Source: Butyricimonas synergistica DSM 23225 (GTDB lineage Bacteria > Bacteroidota > Bacteroidia > Bacteroidales > Marinifilaceae). From it: 64,000 bases of DNA. Within the stretch, counting starts at the first letter, position 1, and every line of letters begins with the position of its first letter. Positions 44,281 through 51,656 of the stretch are shown piece after piece. The notes beneath the pieces were generated by a model. That model was not told the origin of the DNA, did no database searches, and saw nothing but the letters and a program-made list of their open reading frames with translations. The stretch lies in the NCBI RefSeq assembly GCF_000379665.1, contig NZ_KB903367.1, forward strand, positions 310,001-374,000. The letters are read 5' to 3'. A program made the position numbers and the translations under genes.

Positions 44281-44724
44281 ATGGAACAGAAACAAAATGA
44301 TGAAGAAATGGAAAATAGCCTCCCGGCAGGTAATGCCGTAGTGGTAAGTGATCGTTATCTAAACGATCGGTTTTTCGTCTGGTACGACGACGCGTACCGG
44401 ATGGTCTTGTGCTCGAGAATCGCCTGGTTGCAAGCGGATGGTGATTATTGTTTTATTCATTTTAAAGATGGTTCTAAAATCATCGTGGTTCACCCGTTGA
44501 AAAAGGTGCTGGAAGTGCTTCCCCCCGAACAATTTGCCCGAGTTCACCGTAGTTACGCTGTCTGTCTGGAACTTGTGGATCGTCTGGTCGGGAACACGCT
44601 CTATATCGGCAAGCAGGATTTCTCGGTAAGTTCTGCTTACAAGGAAGACTTACATTCTCGTTTTCGATTTTTAGGTAAGGTGAAAGGATTGCATAAATCT
44701 AAGGTCGTGAAAAATAATAAATAA
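44281..44724 (+). CDS. Stand-alone LytTR DNA-binding protein
   Basis: A 147-aa cytoplasmic transcription regulator made of one LytTR domain. IAWLQADGDYCFIHFKDGSK, then HPLKKVLEVLPPEQFARVHR and SYAVCLELVDRLVGNTLYIG follow the LytTR pattern. No receiver domain, sensor or membrane helix is attached, and no histidine kinase is adjacent. The 178-nt gap after the redox operon contains a hairpin. It may regulate the redox operon or itself; that is inference from position. It is followed by its own terminator. Confidence 0.88.
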   Translation: MEQKQNDEEMENSLPAGNAVVVSDRYLNDRFFVWYDDAYRMVLCSRIAWLQADGDYCFIHFKDGSKIIVVHPLKKVLEVLPPEQFARVHRSYAVCLELVDRLVGNTLYIGKQDFSVSSAYKEDLHSRFRFLGKVKGLHKSKVVKNNK

Positions 44725-44738
44725 ACATGTATAACAGT

Positions 44739-44768
44739 CCCGAGAGACAACCTCCCGGGCAGGTTTTT
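44739..44768 (+). terminator. Terminator after the LytTR gene
   Basis: CCCGAGAG (44739-44746) pairs with CTCCCGGG (44752-44759) with one mismatch, loop ACAAC, followed by CAGGTTTTT. Confidence 0.7.
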
Positions 44769-44786
44769 GAGAAGAAAAAGCTAAAA

Positions 44787-45671
44787 TTACAAAGCCTCGA
44801 TGTCTTCCTGGGACAGCCCGGTTATTTGGGCTATGGATTCCGGAGACATACCGAATGATTTCATGTTACGGGCAACTTTTATTTCACCTTTTTTGAAACC
44901 TTCTTTGATACCTTCTTTGAAACCTTCTTCCATTCCTTTTTTCATCCCGCTGGCCAAGCCTCTTTGTTCGGCACTGTAAAATAGGGTTTTTTCAGTACTG
45001 ATGATGTCCCAGAATTTTTCGTAGCCGAGGAGTTGTGCGGGGGAGAATGCGGCTTCTTCAATGGCTTTGACAGCCTTGTTTACTTCGGGATTCGAGAGTA
45101 ATTCCTCCGGGACGGAAATCGTGTGCTCGTCAATTTCGGTAAGGTAGCGTAACCAAAGCACTTGCATTTTCTTCTCGGCGTAGGTGTGTGGGGTGAACTT
45201 GGGAAGTTCCACGAACACGAGTTGCAAACCGTCGATGATCTTGTCGGAATCTTTGTCGTGTACGAGCTTATAGTGATGGTAGTAGTCTTTCATCTCCGGC
45301 TCGAAAATCTCGTTGACGAGGTTGAGAGAGTATACAGGTTGTAGCAAATGATAATTTTCCCCGTTCCCAATTTGTCTGACGTACGCTTTGGAAGCGTTGA
45401 ACAAGACTCTATACTTGAATTCCGGAGACCATATCATTTGCATCTCGACGATGAATTGTCTTCCGAGTTTATCCTTACACCGCACGTCGACGATGCTGTT
45501 TTTTTTCCAAGGGTTGTCGGGTACCATTTCGGCAGGTAAATACTCGATTGCGGTGATCTCTTGCCCTGGAGCGAGGGGAAGCAGGGCGTTGAGTAAACTC
45601 ATCACCAGGTCGGGATGTTCCCCGAACACGCGTTTGAATGTCAAGTCTGCTTTGGGATTCAAGTATTTCAT
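44787..45671 (-). CDS. Rpn-family PD-(D/E)XK nuclease / transposase-like protein
   Basis: A 294-aa protein of the Rpn (recombination-promoting nuclease) family, formerly annotated as transposase_31-like. The N-terminus NPKADLTFKRVFGEHPDLV is the family hallmark. The nuclease core has D62 in SIVDVRCKDK and the E76-x-Q78 pair in IVEMQM. The C-terminal tail (about 240-275) carries short repeats of the type K-E-G-F/I encoded by a 12-bp tandem repeat, then KVARNMKSFGMSPESIAQIT. Such proteins are common as isolated genes in Bacteroidota. Roles in recombination or phage defence have been proposed. It has its own -7 promoter and is not flanked by inverted repeats, so it is not called as a mobile element. 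Confidence 0.85.
   Translation of the reverse strand: MKYLNPKADLTFKRVFGEHPDLVMSLLNALLPLAPGQEITAIEYLPAEMVPDNPWKKNSIVDVRCKDKLGRQFIVEMQMIWSPEFKYRVLFNASKAYVRQIGNGENYHLLQPVYSLNLVNEIFEPEMKDYYHHYKLVHDKDSDKIIDGLQLVFVELPKFTPHTYAEKKMQVLWLRYLTEIDEHTISVPEELLSNPEVNKAVKAIEEAAFSPAQLLGYEKFWDIISTEKTLFYSAEQRGLASGMKKGMEEGFKEGIKEGFKKGEIKVARNMKSFGMSPESIAQITGLSQEDIEAL
44893..44928. repeat. 12-bp tandem repeat in the Rpn gene
   Basis: Three adjacent copies of TTGAAACCTTCT (44893, 44905, 44917), the middle one differing at one base, with decayed copies beyond. They encode the K-E-G-F/I-type tail. Copy-number change would keep the reading frame. Confidence 0.7.
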
Positions 45672-45880
45672 GGCATTGTTTGTTTATTTGTTTTCAATCA
45701 ACACAAAATTAACGATTAAAATCGAGTTTTACAATTGTATTGCGTGCAATTCAAATGTCGTCCGCATGTAAATGAAAATTGTCAAAAAAAATGTAAAATC
45801 CAATAAAGTTGGGGATGGCATAAATTTTATCCTTGTTTTTCGCTGGGGACAGGTAGAGGATTAACATGAATAATGAAATT
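45672..45880. other. Intergenic region upstream of the Rpn gene
   Basis: Non-coding and AT-rich. The minus strand has TAATTTTG (complement of 45704-45711), a TAnnTTTG box 33 nt before the Rpn start. I see no other gene or structure. Confidence 0.5.
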
Positions 45881-45913
45881 AACCCCGGAAGTTCGATAAC
45901 GATTTCCGGGGTT
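45881..45913 (-). terminator. Terminator of the putative spt gene
   Basis: AACCCCGGAA (45881-45890) pairs perfectly with TTCCGGGGTT (45904-45913), loop of 13 nt, 35 nt beyond the stop codon at 45948. The minus strand continues AATTTCATTATT. Confidence 0.75.
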
Positions 45914-45947
45914 GATAGTGTTATTTTTAATGGCTTTGTGGCAAACC

Positions 45948-47198
45948 TTATAGAGCGTTGGCATCGACTACCACGTCTTTGCTATATTCGCCGTTAGCTA
46001 ATTTTTGAGCCACGTTTTTAAATGCTTTTACCGTGTAATCCACGTCTTCCAGCGTGTGCATGGCGGTCGGAATCAAACGGAGCAGTAATTGTCCTTTCGG
46101 GATCACCGGATAAACCACGATGGAGCAGAACAGATTGTAGTTCTCTCTTAAATCCATGGCAACTTGAGTTCCCTCGGCAACGCTACCGGACAGGTAAACA
46201 GGAGTCACGGGGGAGTTGGTTGCACCGATGTTCAATCCGTCAACTTTCAACCCGGCTTGCAGGGCACGAACGATAGTCCATAATTTTTCGCGTAATTCCG
46301 GTTTGGTTCTCAATAACTCCAATCGTTTGATCGCACCTTCTACCATAGGCATCGGGAGTGATTTCGCGAAAGTCTGGGAACGCATATTGTATCTTAAATA
46401 CATACAGATGTCTTCATCGCAGGCGATAAATGCCCCGATACCTGCCATCGCTTTGGCGAAAGTAGCGAAGTAAAGGTCAATCCCGTCCATAACCCCGAAA
46501 TGGTCGCCTGTTCCGGCTCCATGGGGTCCCATGGTTCCGAAGCCGTGAGCGTCGTCCACGAGTAAACGGAAATTGAAGTCTTTTTTCATGGCAACGATCT
46601 CGTCTAATTTTCCGAGGTCACCGGCCATACCGAACAGACCTTCGGTTACGACCAAGATACCGCCTCCGGTGTTTTCTACCCATTTGGTAGCTCTTTCCAG
46701 TTGTTTGCGGAGGCTCTCCATATCGTTGTGTAGATACACGTATCTTTTTGCCGGAGATAAGCGAAGACCGTCCATGATACAAGCGTGATCTTCTGCATCA
46801 TACACGATGCAATCGTGACGGCTGGTCATGGCATCGATGATGGAAACCATACCTTGATAACCGAAGTTCAACAGGAACGCGTCCGGTTTACCCACGAACT
46901 CAGCTAACTGAGATTCCAAGTACTCGTGGCGGGAAGTCTGTCCGCTCATCATACGGGCCCCCATCGGGTATGCCATTCCGTATTTTGCGGCAGCCTCGGC
47001 ATCTGCTTTCCGTACTTCCGGATCGTTAGCAAGACCGATATAATTGTTTAGACTCCAGTTTAAAACTTCCTTGCCACGGAATTTCATACGAGGGCCAATT
47101 TCACCCTCTAATTTCGGGAAAGAGAAATAGCCATGAGCTTGTTTGGCGTATTGACCGATGTTTCCCTTTTGATTTCTTACTCTTTCAAAAATGTCCAC
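45948..47198 (-). CDS. Alpha-oxoamine synthase, putative serine palmitoyltransferase
   Basis: A PLP enzyme of the family containing serine palmitoyltransferase (Spt), 2-amino-3-ketobutyrate CoA ligase and 8-amino-7-oxononanoate synthase. 416 aa from the GTG at 47196-47198 (VDIFERVRNQKG). The open frame extends 63 codons upstream, but that part lies across and beyond the promoter at 47249-47277, so it is rejected. Visible: [36 protein letters not shown], the glycine-rich LNFGYQGMVSII, DDAHGFGTMGPHGAGTG, and the PLP-lysine region FATFAKAMAGIGAF. This sequence type is, from memory, the Bacteroidota candidate Spt making sphinganine precursors; the CoA-ligase role cannot be excluded. It is monocistronic. 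Confidence 0.78.
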   Translation of the reverse strand: MDIFERVRNQKGNIGQYAKQAHGYFSFPKLEGEIGPRMKFRGKEVLNWSLNNYIGLANDPEVRKADAEAAAKYGMAYPMGARMMSGQTSRHEYLESQLAEFVGKPDAFLLNFGYQGMVSIIDAMTSRHDCIVYDAEDHACIMDGLRLSPAKRYVYLHNDMESLRKQLERATKWVENTGGGILVVTEGLFGMAGDLGKLDEIVAMKKDFNFRLLVDDAHGFGTMGPHGAGTGDHFGVMDGIDLYFATFAKAMAGIGAFIACDEDICMYLRYNMRSQTFAKSLPMPMVEGAIKRLELLRTKPELREKLWTIVRALQAGLKVDGLNIGATNSPVTPVYLSGSVAEGTQVAMDLRENYNLFCSIVVYPVIPKGQLLLRLIPTAMHTLEDVDYTVKAFKNVAQKLANGEYSKDVVVDANAL

Positions 47199-47248
47199 TT
47201 TCGATAATATTTTGAAATTCTTAATTCTTGTTTTTCTAAATATGGAAA

Positions 47249-47277
47249 CAAAGGTAACTAAAAAAATGTATTCCAAA
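47249..47277 (-). promoter_or_regulatory. Promoter of the putative spt gene
   Basis: The minus strand has TACCTTTG (complement of 47249-47256) 17 nt downstream of TTTG (complement of 47274-47277). It implies a leader of about 45 nt before the GTG start and rules out the longer upstream reading frame. Confidence 0.6.
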
Positions 47278-47441
47278 TAAGTTCTGTCAAAAAGTTGTGG
47301 TTCAGGGGAAGGAAATACGCTTAAATACTTAGTCTGAATTTGAAATTTACAATTTATAATTGACGATTTAAGATTGGGTAAAATCAAAAGTGCATTTCGG
47401 GCAGGGAATTCATAAATCGCGAATCATAAATCGTAAATTAT

Positions 47442-47472
47442 TTTGTAGATTGATTTTATTCATTTATCTTTG
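47442..47472 (+). promoter_or_regulatory. bamD promoter
   Basis: TTTG (47442-47445), 19 nt, TATCTTTG (47465-47472): an excellent vegetative promoter. Transcription should start about 47478, which excludes the upstream in-frame starts and supports the ATG at 47495. Confidence 0.75.
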
Positions 47473-47494
47473 CGTGATGCAAAAAAGGCTCTTT

Positions 47495-48307
47495 ATGATG
47501 AAGAATTTTATAGGATTTCTGCTTGTTATAATTTTGATGAGTTCCTGTGGCGAATACCAGAAACTTCTGAAAAGTGGTGATAGCCAACAGATGTATACAA
47601 AAGCCGTGGAATACTATCGTAACGGGGAATACACGAAGGCTTCCAATCTTTTCGATGGAATCCGGCAGGTTTTCCGCGGGACTTCTAAGGCGCAAAGCGT
47701 GGCTTATTATCGCGCATTCTGTAGTTTTAACCAGAAAGATTACGAGATTGCGGCTGAATTGTTCAAGAATTTCGTGGCTCAGTACCCGGAAAGTTCCTAT
47801 GCAGAGGAGTGTCTTTATATGATCGGTTATTGTAATTATAAGGCGTCGCCGAAAGCTCGTCTGGATCAAACCACGACGATGAACGCGATAGAGAATTTCA
47901 ATTTGTATTTGAGCCGCTACCCGAGTAGTTCCAAAAAAGAGCAAATCAATGCTTACATGGACGAGATGCGGGATAAGTTGTCTTACAAGGATTATTTAAG
48001 TGCCAAGAATTATTACCTTAGGGCAAAATATAAGTCAGCTGTCGTGAGTTTGGAGAACTGTTTGAAAGATTACCCCGGTACGAAATATCGCGAGGAGATC
48101 ATGTATATGTTGTTCAACTCCAAGTATGAGATGGCTGTAAATAGTGTCGAGGACAAAAAATATGAACGTTATAATGCGGCAAAAGAGGAGTATTACTATT
48201 TCGAGGAAGAGTACCCGGAAAGCCGTTATGCCAAGGAGATGGCAAAAAAATACGAGGACATCAACGAGTTCTTGAAGACGTATGATGTTGACCAAGAGGA
48301 TGATTAA
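47495..48307 (+). CDS. bamD: Outer-membrane assembly lipoprotein BamD
   Basis: The essential lipoprotein of the BAM complex, periplasmic face of the outer membrane. 270 aa from the ATG at 47495 (MMKNFIGFLL), chosen because the promoter lies just upstream. Lipobox LMSSC, followed by GEYQKLLKSGDSQQMYTKAV. Tandem TPR repeats follow, e.g. AVEYYRNGEYTKASNLFDGI, AYYRAFCSFNQKDYEIAAEL, FVAQYPESSYAEECLYMIGY and NYYLRAKYKSAVVSLENCLK. The order bamD-rpoZ-coaBC is conserved in Bacteroidota and seen here. Confidence 0.94.
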   Translation: MMKNFIGFLLVIILMSSCGEYQKLLKSGDSQQMYTKAVEYYRNGEYTKASNLFDGIRQVFRGTSKAQSVAYYRAFCSFNQKDYEIAAELFKNFVAQYPESSYAEECLYMIGYCNYKASPKARLDQTTTMNAIENFNLYLSRYPSSSKKEQINAYMDEMRDKLSYKDYLSAKNYYLRAKYKSAVVSLENCLKDYPGTKYREEIMYMLFNSKYEMAVNSVEDKKYERYNAAKEEYYYFEEEYPESRYAKEMAKKYEDINEFLKTYDVDQEDD

Positions 48308-48337
48308 CCAGATAAAATAATAATATTCAAATTAACC

Positions 48338-48688
48338 ATGGTAGATTTTAAGAAAGTTAAAGCGCCGAATAATACTATTACCCGGAATCCGGCTATATTG
48401 GCAAGTAAAGCTGATAATATTTACGAGGCTGTAGCGGTAATCGGTAAGAGAGCTAATCAGATTTCGGTTGAGATGAAAGAGGAGTTAAGCAGGAAGCTTC
48501 AAGAGTTTGCCTCTTATGCGGATAATTTGGAAGAGATATTTGAAAATCGCGAGCAGATCGAGATTTCCAAGTATTACGAGCGTTTGCCCAAGCCAGTGTT
48601 AATTGCTACCCAGGAATTCGAGGACGGAGATATTTATTTCCGCACTTCATCCAAAGAGAAGGATGCAAATAGCACGGACGAGGAATAA
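48338..48688 (+). CDS. rpoZ: RNA polymerase omega subunit (RpoZ-like)
   Basis: A 116-aa small RNA polymerase subunit helping assembly of the beta-prime subunit. The conserved N-terminal part (ITRNPAILASKADNIYEAVA, then VIGKRANQISVEMKEELSRK) matches the RNA_pol_Rpb6 fold with the R-A-N/xQI block typical of omega. The tail is acidic. It lies 30 nt after bamD, no doubt in the same transcript, and is followed by an intrinsic terminator. Confidence 0.88.
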   Translation: MVDFKKVKAPNNTITRNPAILASKADNIYEAVAVIGKRANQISVEMKEELSRKLQEFASYADNLEEIFENREQIEISKYYERLPKPVLIATQEFEDGDIYFRTSSKEKDANSTDEE

Positions 48689-48713
48689 ATCCGAATTTTT
48701 GAATGAATAATAT

Positions 48714-48743
48714 ACCTGAGAGTGCTACGCTTTCAGGTTTTTT
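48714..48743 (+). terminator. Terminator between rpoZ and coaBC
   Basis: ACCTGAGAG (48714-48722) pairs with CTTTCAGGT (48730-48738) through nine pairs, one G-T, loop TGCTACG, followed by six T. The T run passes into TAGTTTTG (48743-48750), a possible -7 box only 6-9 nt before the coaBC start. Confidence 0.75.
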
Positions 48744-48755
48744 AGTTTTGATTGC

Positions 48756-49958
48756 ATGATGCTGAAAGGAAAACATATAATACTGGGGGTTACGGGTAGT
48801 ATCGCGGCTTATAAGGCGGCAACACTGACTCGCCTGCTCGTGAAAGAGGGGGCAACGGTAAAGGTGGTTATGACACCACTGGCAAAAGAGTTTATCACTC
48901 CATTGACTATGGCTACGCTGTCCAAGAGCCCGATCATGGTGGATTTTTACAACCCGGAGAACGGGGATTGGAATTCTCATGTCGATTTGGGATTGTGGGC
49001 AGACCTCTATCTGCTGGCACCCGCTTCTGCCAACACGATTGGAAAGATGGCGAACGGGATCGCCGATAATTTGTTGCTGACGACATATCTCTCGGCGAAA
49101 TGCCCGGTGATGGTTGCCCCGGCGATGGATTTGGATATGTATAAGCATCCGGCAACACAGCGGAACCTGGAAATATTGCGGTCATTCGGGAATATCATTA
49201 TCGAACCGGAAAGCGGAGAGCTTGCCAGTGGGCTAATCGGGAAGGGGAGAATGGAAGAGCCGGAAAAGATTGTCGAATTTTTGAAAAGGCATTTCCAACA
49301 GCAGGAAGATTTCGGAGGAAAAAAAGTATTGATTACTGCCGGTCCTACTTACGAGAAGATTGATCCTGTGCGTTTTATCGGGAATTATTCTTCCGGTAAG
49401 ATGGGGATCGCCTTAGCGGAAGAGTTGGCGGAACGCGGGGCGGAAGTGCTGCTTATTTGTGGTCCTGTAAACTTGAAAACGAATCATCCCGCTATTCATC
49501 GGGTGGACGTGGAGTCGGCGTCGCAGATGTGTGAAGTTGCCGTGAGGGAATTTCCCGGTTGTGACTTGGCGATACTGAGTGCGGCGGTTGCTGATTTTAC
49601 CCCGAAGGAAAAGGCTGACCGTAAGATCAAGCGGGAGAAGGAGGATTTGATGCTGGAATTGATGCCGACGAAAGATATTGCGGCGGAACTAGGTCAAATG
49701 AAGAAGGATTCGCAGTTGCTGGTAGGGTTTGCCCTGGAAACGAATGACGAGGAAAATAATGCCCGATCTAAAATGCAACGGAAGAATCTGGATATGATCG
49801 TGCTGAATAGTTTAAATGATAAAGGTGCCGGTTTCGGGGGTGATACTAATAAGGTAACGATCTTGAACCGGGAAGGAGAGAAGATGATTTACGAGTTGAA
49901 GACGAAGGTGGAGGTTGCGAAAGATATTGTGGATAGTATTCAATTACTTAGCCGGTAG
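48756..49958 (+). CDS. coaBC: Bifunctional phosphopantothenoylcysteine decarboxylase / phosphopantothenate-cysteine ligase
   Basis: Two consecutive steps of coenzyme A synthesis in the cytoplasm, 400 aa. The N-terminal flavin-dependent decarboxylase (about 1-180) has GVTGSIAAYKAATL, the catalytic His region WNSHVDLGLWADLYLLAPAS, ASANTIGKMANGIADN and PAMDLDMY. The C-terminal CoaB ligase (about 190-400) has ITAGPTYEKIDPVRFIGNYS, SSGKMG, AAVADFTP and the KxKK-like loop KADRKIKREKE. The start is ATG 48756 or 48759. A terminator separates it from rpoZ, so it probably has its own, possibly leaderless, transcript. recN, usually next in Bacteroides, is absent; the pyrB leader follows. Confidence 0.94.
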   Translation: MMLKGKHIILGVTGSIAAYKAATLTRLLVKEGATVKVVMTPLAKEFITPLTMATLSKSPIMVDFYNPENGDWNSHVDLGLWADLYLLAPASANTIGKMANGIADNLLLTTYLSAKCPVMVAPAMDLDMYKHPATQRNLEILRSFGNIIIEPESGELASGLIGKGRMEEPEKIVEFLKRHFQQQEDFGGKKVLITAGPTYEKIDPVRFIGNYSSGKMGIALAEELAERGAEVLLICGPVNLKTNHPAIHRVDVESASQMCEVAVREFPGCDLAILSAAVADFTPKEKADRKIKREKEDLMLELMPTKDIAAELGQMKKDSQLLVGFALETNDEENNARSKMQRKNLDMIVLNSLNDKGAGFGGDTNKVTILNREGEKMIYELKTKVEVAKDIVDSIQLLSR

Positions 49959-49993
49959 AGAAAAATATTTTGAAAAAAATAAATGAAAATCGC

Positions 49994-50024
49994 TTTGTTC
50001 GGATAGAAATTATCTCTAATTTTG
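49994..50024 (+). promoter_or_regulatory. pyrB leader promoter
   Basis: TTTG (49994-49997), 19 nt, TAATTTTG (50017-50024): a consensus vegetative promoter. Transcription would start near 50030, giving a pyrB leader of about 178 nt. Confidence 0.72.
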
Positions 50025-50033
50025 TATTCCGAT

Positions 50034-50144
50034 ATGAAGATAGAACATCAAAATATTCGGCGAAAATTGTTAGTCTGCCTCCAGTTTAGGCAAAAGCATG
50101 ATCGTTGTTATTACGAGATACAGAAAAACCAACATTGTCGTTAG
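50034..50144 (+). CDS. Putative 36-codon leader peptide of the pyrB attenuator
   Basis: A short frame that begins with ATG right at the predicted transcript start and runs 36 codons (MKIEHQNIRRKLL..., ending ...NQHCR) to a TAG at 50142-50144, which lies inside the loop of the pyrB leader terminator. Translation up to the stop would cover the terminator's 5' arm. In E. coli the pyrL leader peptide reads through its attenuator similarly. About one random 36-codon frame in ten stays open, so coding is unproven. It shows no similarity to known proteins that I recognise. Confidence 0.4.
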   Translation: MKIEHQNIRRKLLVCLQFRQKHDRCYYEIQKNQHCR

Positions 50145-50166
50145 TTGACATTGTTGGTTTTTTTTT
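50124..50166 (+). terminator. Attenuator-type terminator in the pyrB leader
   Basis: A 16-bp stem with one mismatch: AAAAACCAACATTGTC (50124-50139) and GACATTGTTGGTTTTT (50147-50162), loop GTTAGTT, ending in nine T (50158-50166). It lies 41 nt ahead of the pyrB ATG with no promoter between. Unregulated, it would stop most transcription into pyrB. A smaller hairpin, TGCCT/AGGCA (50076-50092), lies upstream as a possible pause site. Confidence 0.85.
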
Positions 50167-50207
50167 ATATGGATGATAAAGAACATAAACACTTAATATG
50201 TAGCAAT

Positions 50208-51119
50208 ATGAATAAACGTAGCTTAGTATCCATTACCGACTACTCGAAAGAGGAAATTTTGGAAGTATTGAAGATTGCTTCTGAATTCGAGAAAAACCCA
50301 AATTGCAACCTGCTGGCAGGGAAGGTGGTTGCATCACTGTTTTTTGAGCCATCTACCCGTACGCGATTGAGTTTTGAAACCGCGATTAGTAGAATGGGGG
50401 GACGTATTGTCGGATTCTCCGATGCCTCGTCTTCCAGTACGACAAAAGGTGAATCTTTGAAAGATACAACCAAGATGGTGGATAACTACTGCGACTTGAT
50501 CGTGATGCGCCATCCGCTGGAAGGGGCTGCCCGTTTTGCCAGCGAGGTTGCCAGTGTACCGGTGATTAATGCCGGAGATGGGGCGAACCAACACCCGACG
50601 CAGACGATGCTTGACTTGTATTCCATTTACAAGACGCAAGGGACGCTTGAGAATTTGAATATCTTTATGGTAGGGGATTTGAAGTACGGTCGTACGGTTC
50701 ACTCTTTGCTACAAGCCATGAGCCACTTCAACCCGACATTCCACTTTATCTCCCCGAAGGAGTTGGAAATGCCGCAGGCTTACAAGTTGTTCTTGGATGA
50801 ATTGCATATCCCTTATTACGAGCATACGGAGTTGGATGATGTAATCAACGATGCCGATATTCTTTACATGACCCGTGTACAACGCGAGCGTTTCGCGGAC
50901 CCGCTGGAGTACGAGAAAGTGAAGAACGTGTATATCCTCAAGAATTCCATGCTGGCAGGCACGAAAGATACAATGCGTATCCTCCACCCGCTACCTCGCG
51001 TGAACGAGATTGACGAGGATGTGGATGATAACAAGAAGGCATACTACTTCCAGCAAGCGTTGAACGGTGTGTACACCCGTCAGGCAATTATTTTCAAAGC
51101 ATTAGATTTAAAATGGTAA
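50208..51119 (+). CDS. pyrB: Aspartate carbamoyltransferase catalytic subunit
   Basis: Condenses carbamoyl phosphate and aspartate, the first committed step of pyrimidine synthesis. 303 aa from the ATG at 50208 ([12 protein letters not shown]); the frame is open further upstream, but that part overlaps the leader terminator. Key residues: [11 protein letters not shown] (carbamoyl-phosphate site), [10 protein letters not shown] loop, [16 protein letters not shown] and [10 protein letters not shown]. Its stop codon overlaps the region just ahead of pyrI, so the two subunits are cotranscribed and form an allosteric holoenzyme. Expression appears controlled by the leader attenuator at 50030-50166. 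Confidence 0.96.
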   Translation: MNKRSLVSITDYSKEEILEVLKIASEFEKNPNCNLLAGKVVASLFFEPSTRTRLSFETAISRMGGRIVGFSDASSSSTTKGESLKDTTKMVDNYCDLIVMRHPLEGAARFASEVASVPVINAGDGANQHPTQTMLDLYSIYKTQGTLENLNIFMVGDLKYGRTVHSLLQAMSHFNPTFHFISPKELEMPQAYKLFLDELHIPYYEHTELDDVINDADILYMTRVQRERFADPLEYEKVKNVYILKNSMLAGTKDTMRILHPLPRVNEIDEDVDDNKKAYYFQQALNGVYTRQAIIFKALDLKW

Positions 51120-51136
51120 TTAAAGGAGAAAAAGAT

Positions 51137-51595
51137 ATGGCAGCAAAAAAAGAATTACAGGTGAGCGCCGTGGAAAACGGTACGGTAATAGACCACATTC
51201 CTGCTGATAAGTTATTTGACGTGATCAACGTGTTGGGAATCCAAAGTTTGGAAAACACGGTTACTTTCGGGTATAATCTGGTAAGTAGCAAGCTGGGTAA
51301 GAAGGCGATTATCAAGATTTGGGATAAATTCCTGAAAGATGACGAGGTGAATAAATTAGCGTTGGTAGCCCCGACGGCTAAAATTAATATTATAAAAGAC
51401 TTTGAAGTTGCGGAGAAGAAAGCGGTAATGGTGCCGAAGCACGTGGAGGGTATCGCTAAATGCGTGAATCCGAAATGTATCACGAATAACCAGAAAGTGC
51501 GCACGAAATTTGACGTGGTTGGTAGTTCTCCGATCGTGTTGAAATGTCACTACTGCGAGAAGCTGACAGATCAGGAACATATTGTGATTATCTAA
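51137..51595 (+). CDS. pyrI: Aspartate carbamoyltransferase regulatory subunit
   Basis: The nucleotide-binding regulatory chain of aspartate carbamoyltransferase, 152 aa. The allosteric domain shows TVIDHIPADKLFDVINVLGI. The zinc domain has CVNPKC (Cx4C) and CHYC (Cx2C), which hold the catalytic chain. The ATG at 51137 is preceded by AAAGGAG, one of the few good Shine-Dalgarno sequences in the window; an in-frame ATG at 51113 would overlap the end of pyrB. PyrI implies feedback control by CTP and ATP, in addition to leader attenuation. Confidence 0.95.
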   Translation: MAAKKELQVSAVENGTVIDHIPADKLFDVINVLGIQSLENTVTFGYNLVSSKLGKKAIIKIWDKFLKDDEVNKLALVAPTAKINIIKDFEVAEKKAVMVPKHVEGIAKCVNPKCITNNQKVRTKFDVVGSSPIVLKCHYCEKLTDQEHIVII

Positions 51596-51619
51596 GATAT
51601 ATTCTCGTGATGATTTTGA

Positions 51620-51656
51620 ATTGGGCTGTCTAAAGTTGGCAGCCCAATTTTTTTTC
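51620..51656 (+). terminator. Terminator of the pyrBI operon
   Basis: ATTGGGCTG (51620-51628) pairs perfectly with CAGCCCAAT (51640-51648), then a run of T with the hairpin 25 nt after the pyrI stop. It abuts the 3' end of the convergent HU gene. Confidence 0.88.

Noticed and set aside
44787-45671. Rpn-family gene as an active transposon
   Set aside because: No terminal inverted repeats or target duplications flank it; the family encodes PD-(D/E)XK nucleases, not classical transposases.
47198-47387. N-terminal extension of the putative spt reading frame
   Set aside because: It contains the promoter for the gene and has no family-like sequence before VDIFERV.
50145-50207. Upstream in-frame extension of pyrB
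   Set aside because: It overlaps the terminator stem and T run; the family N-terminus fits the ATG at 50208.
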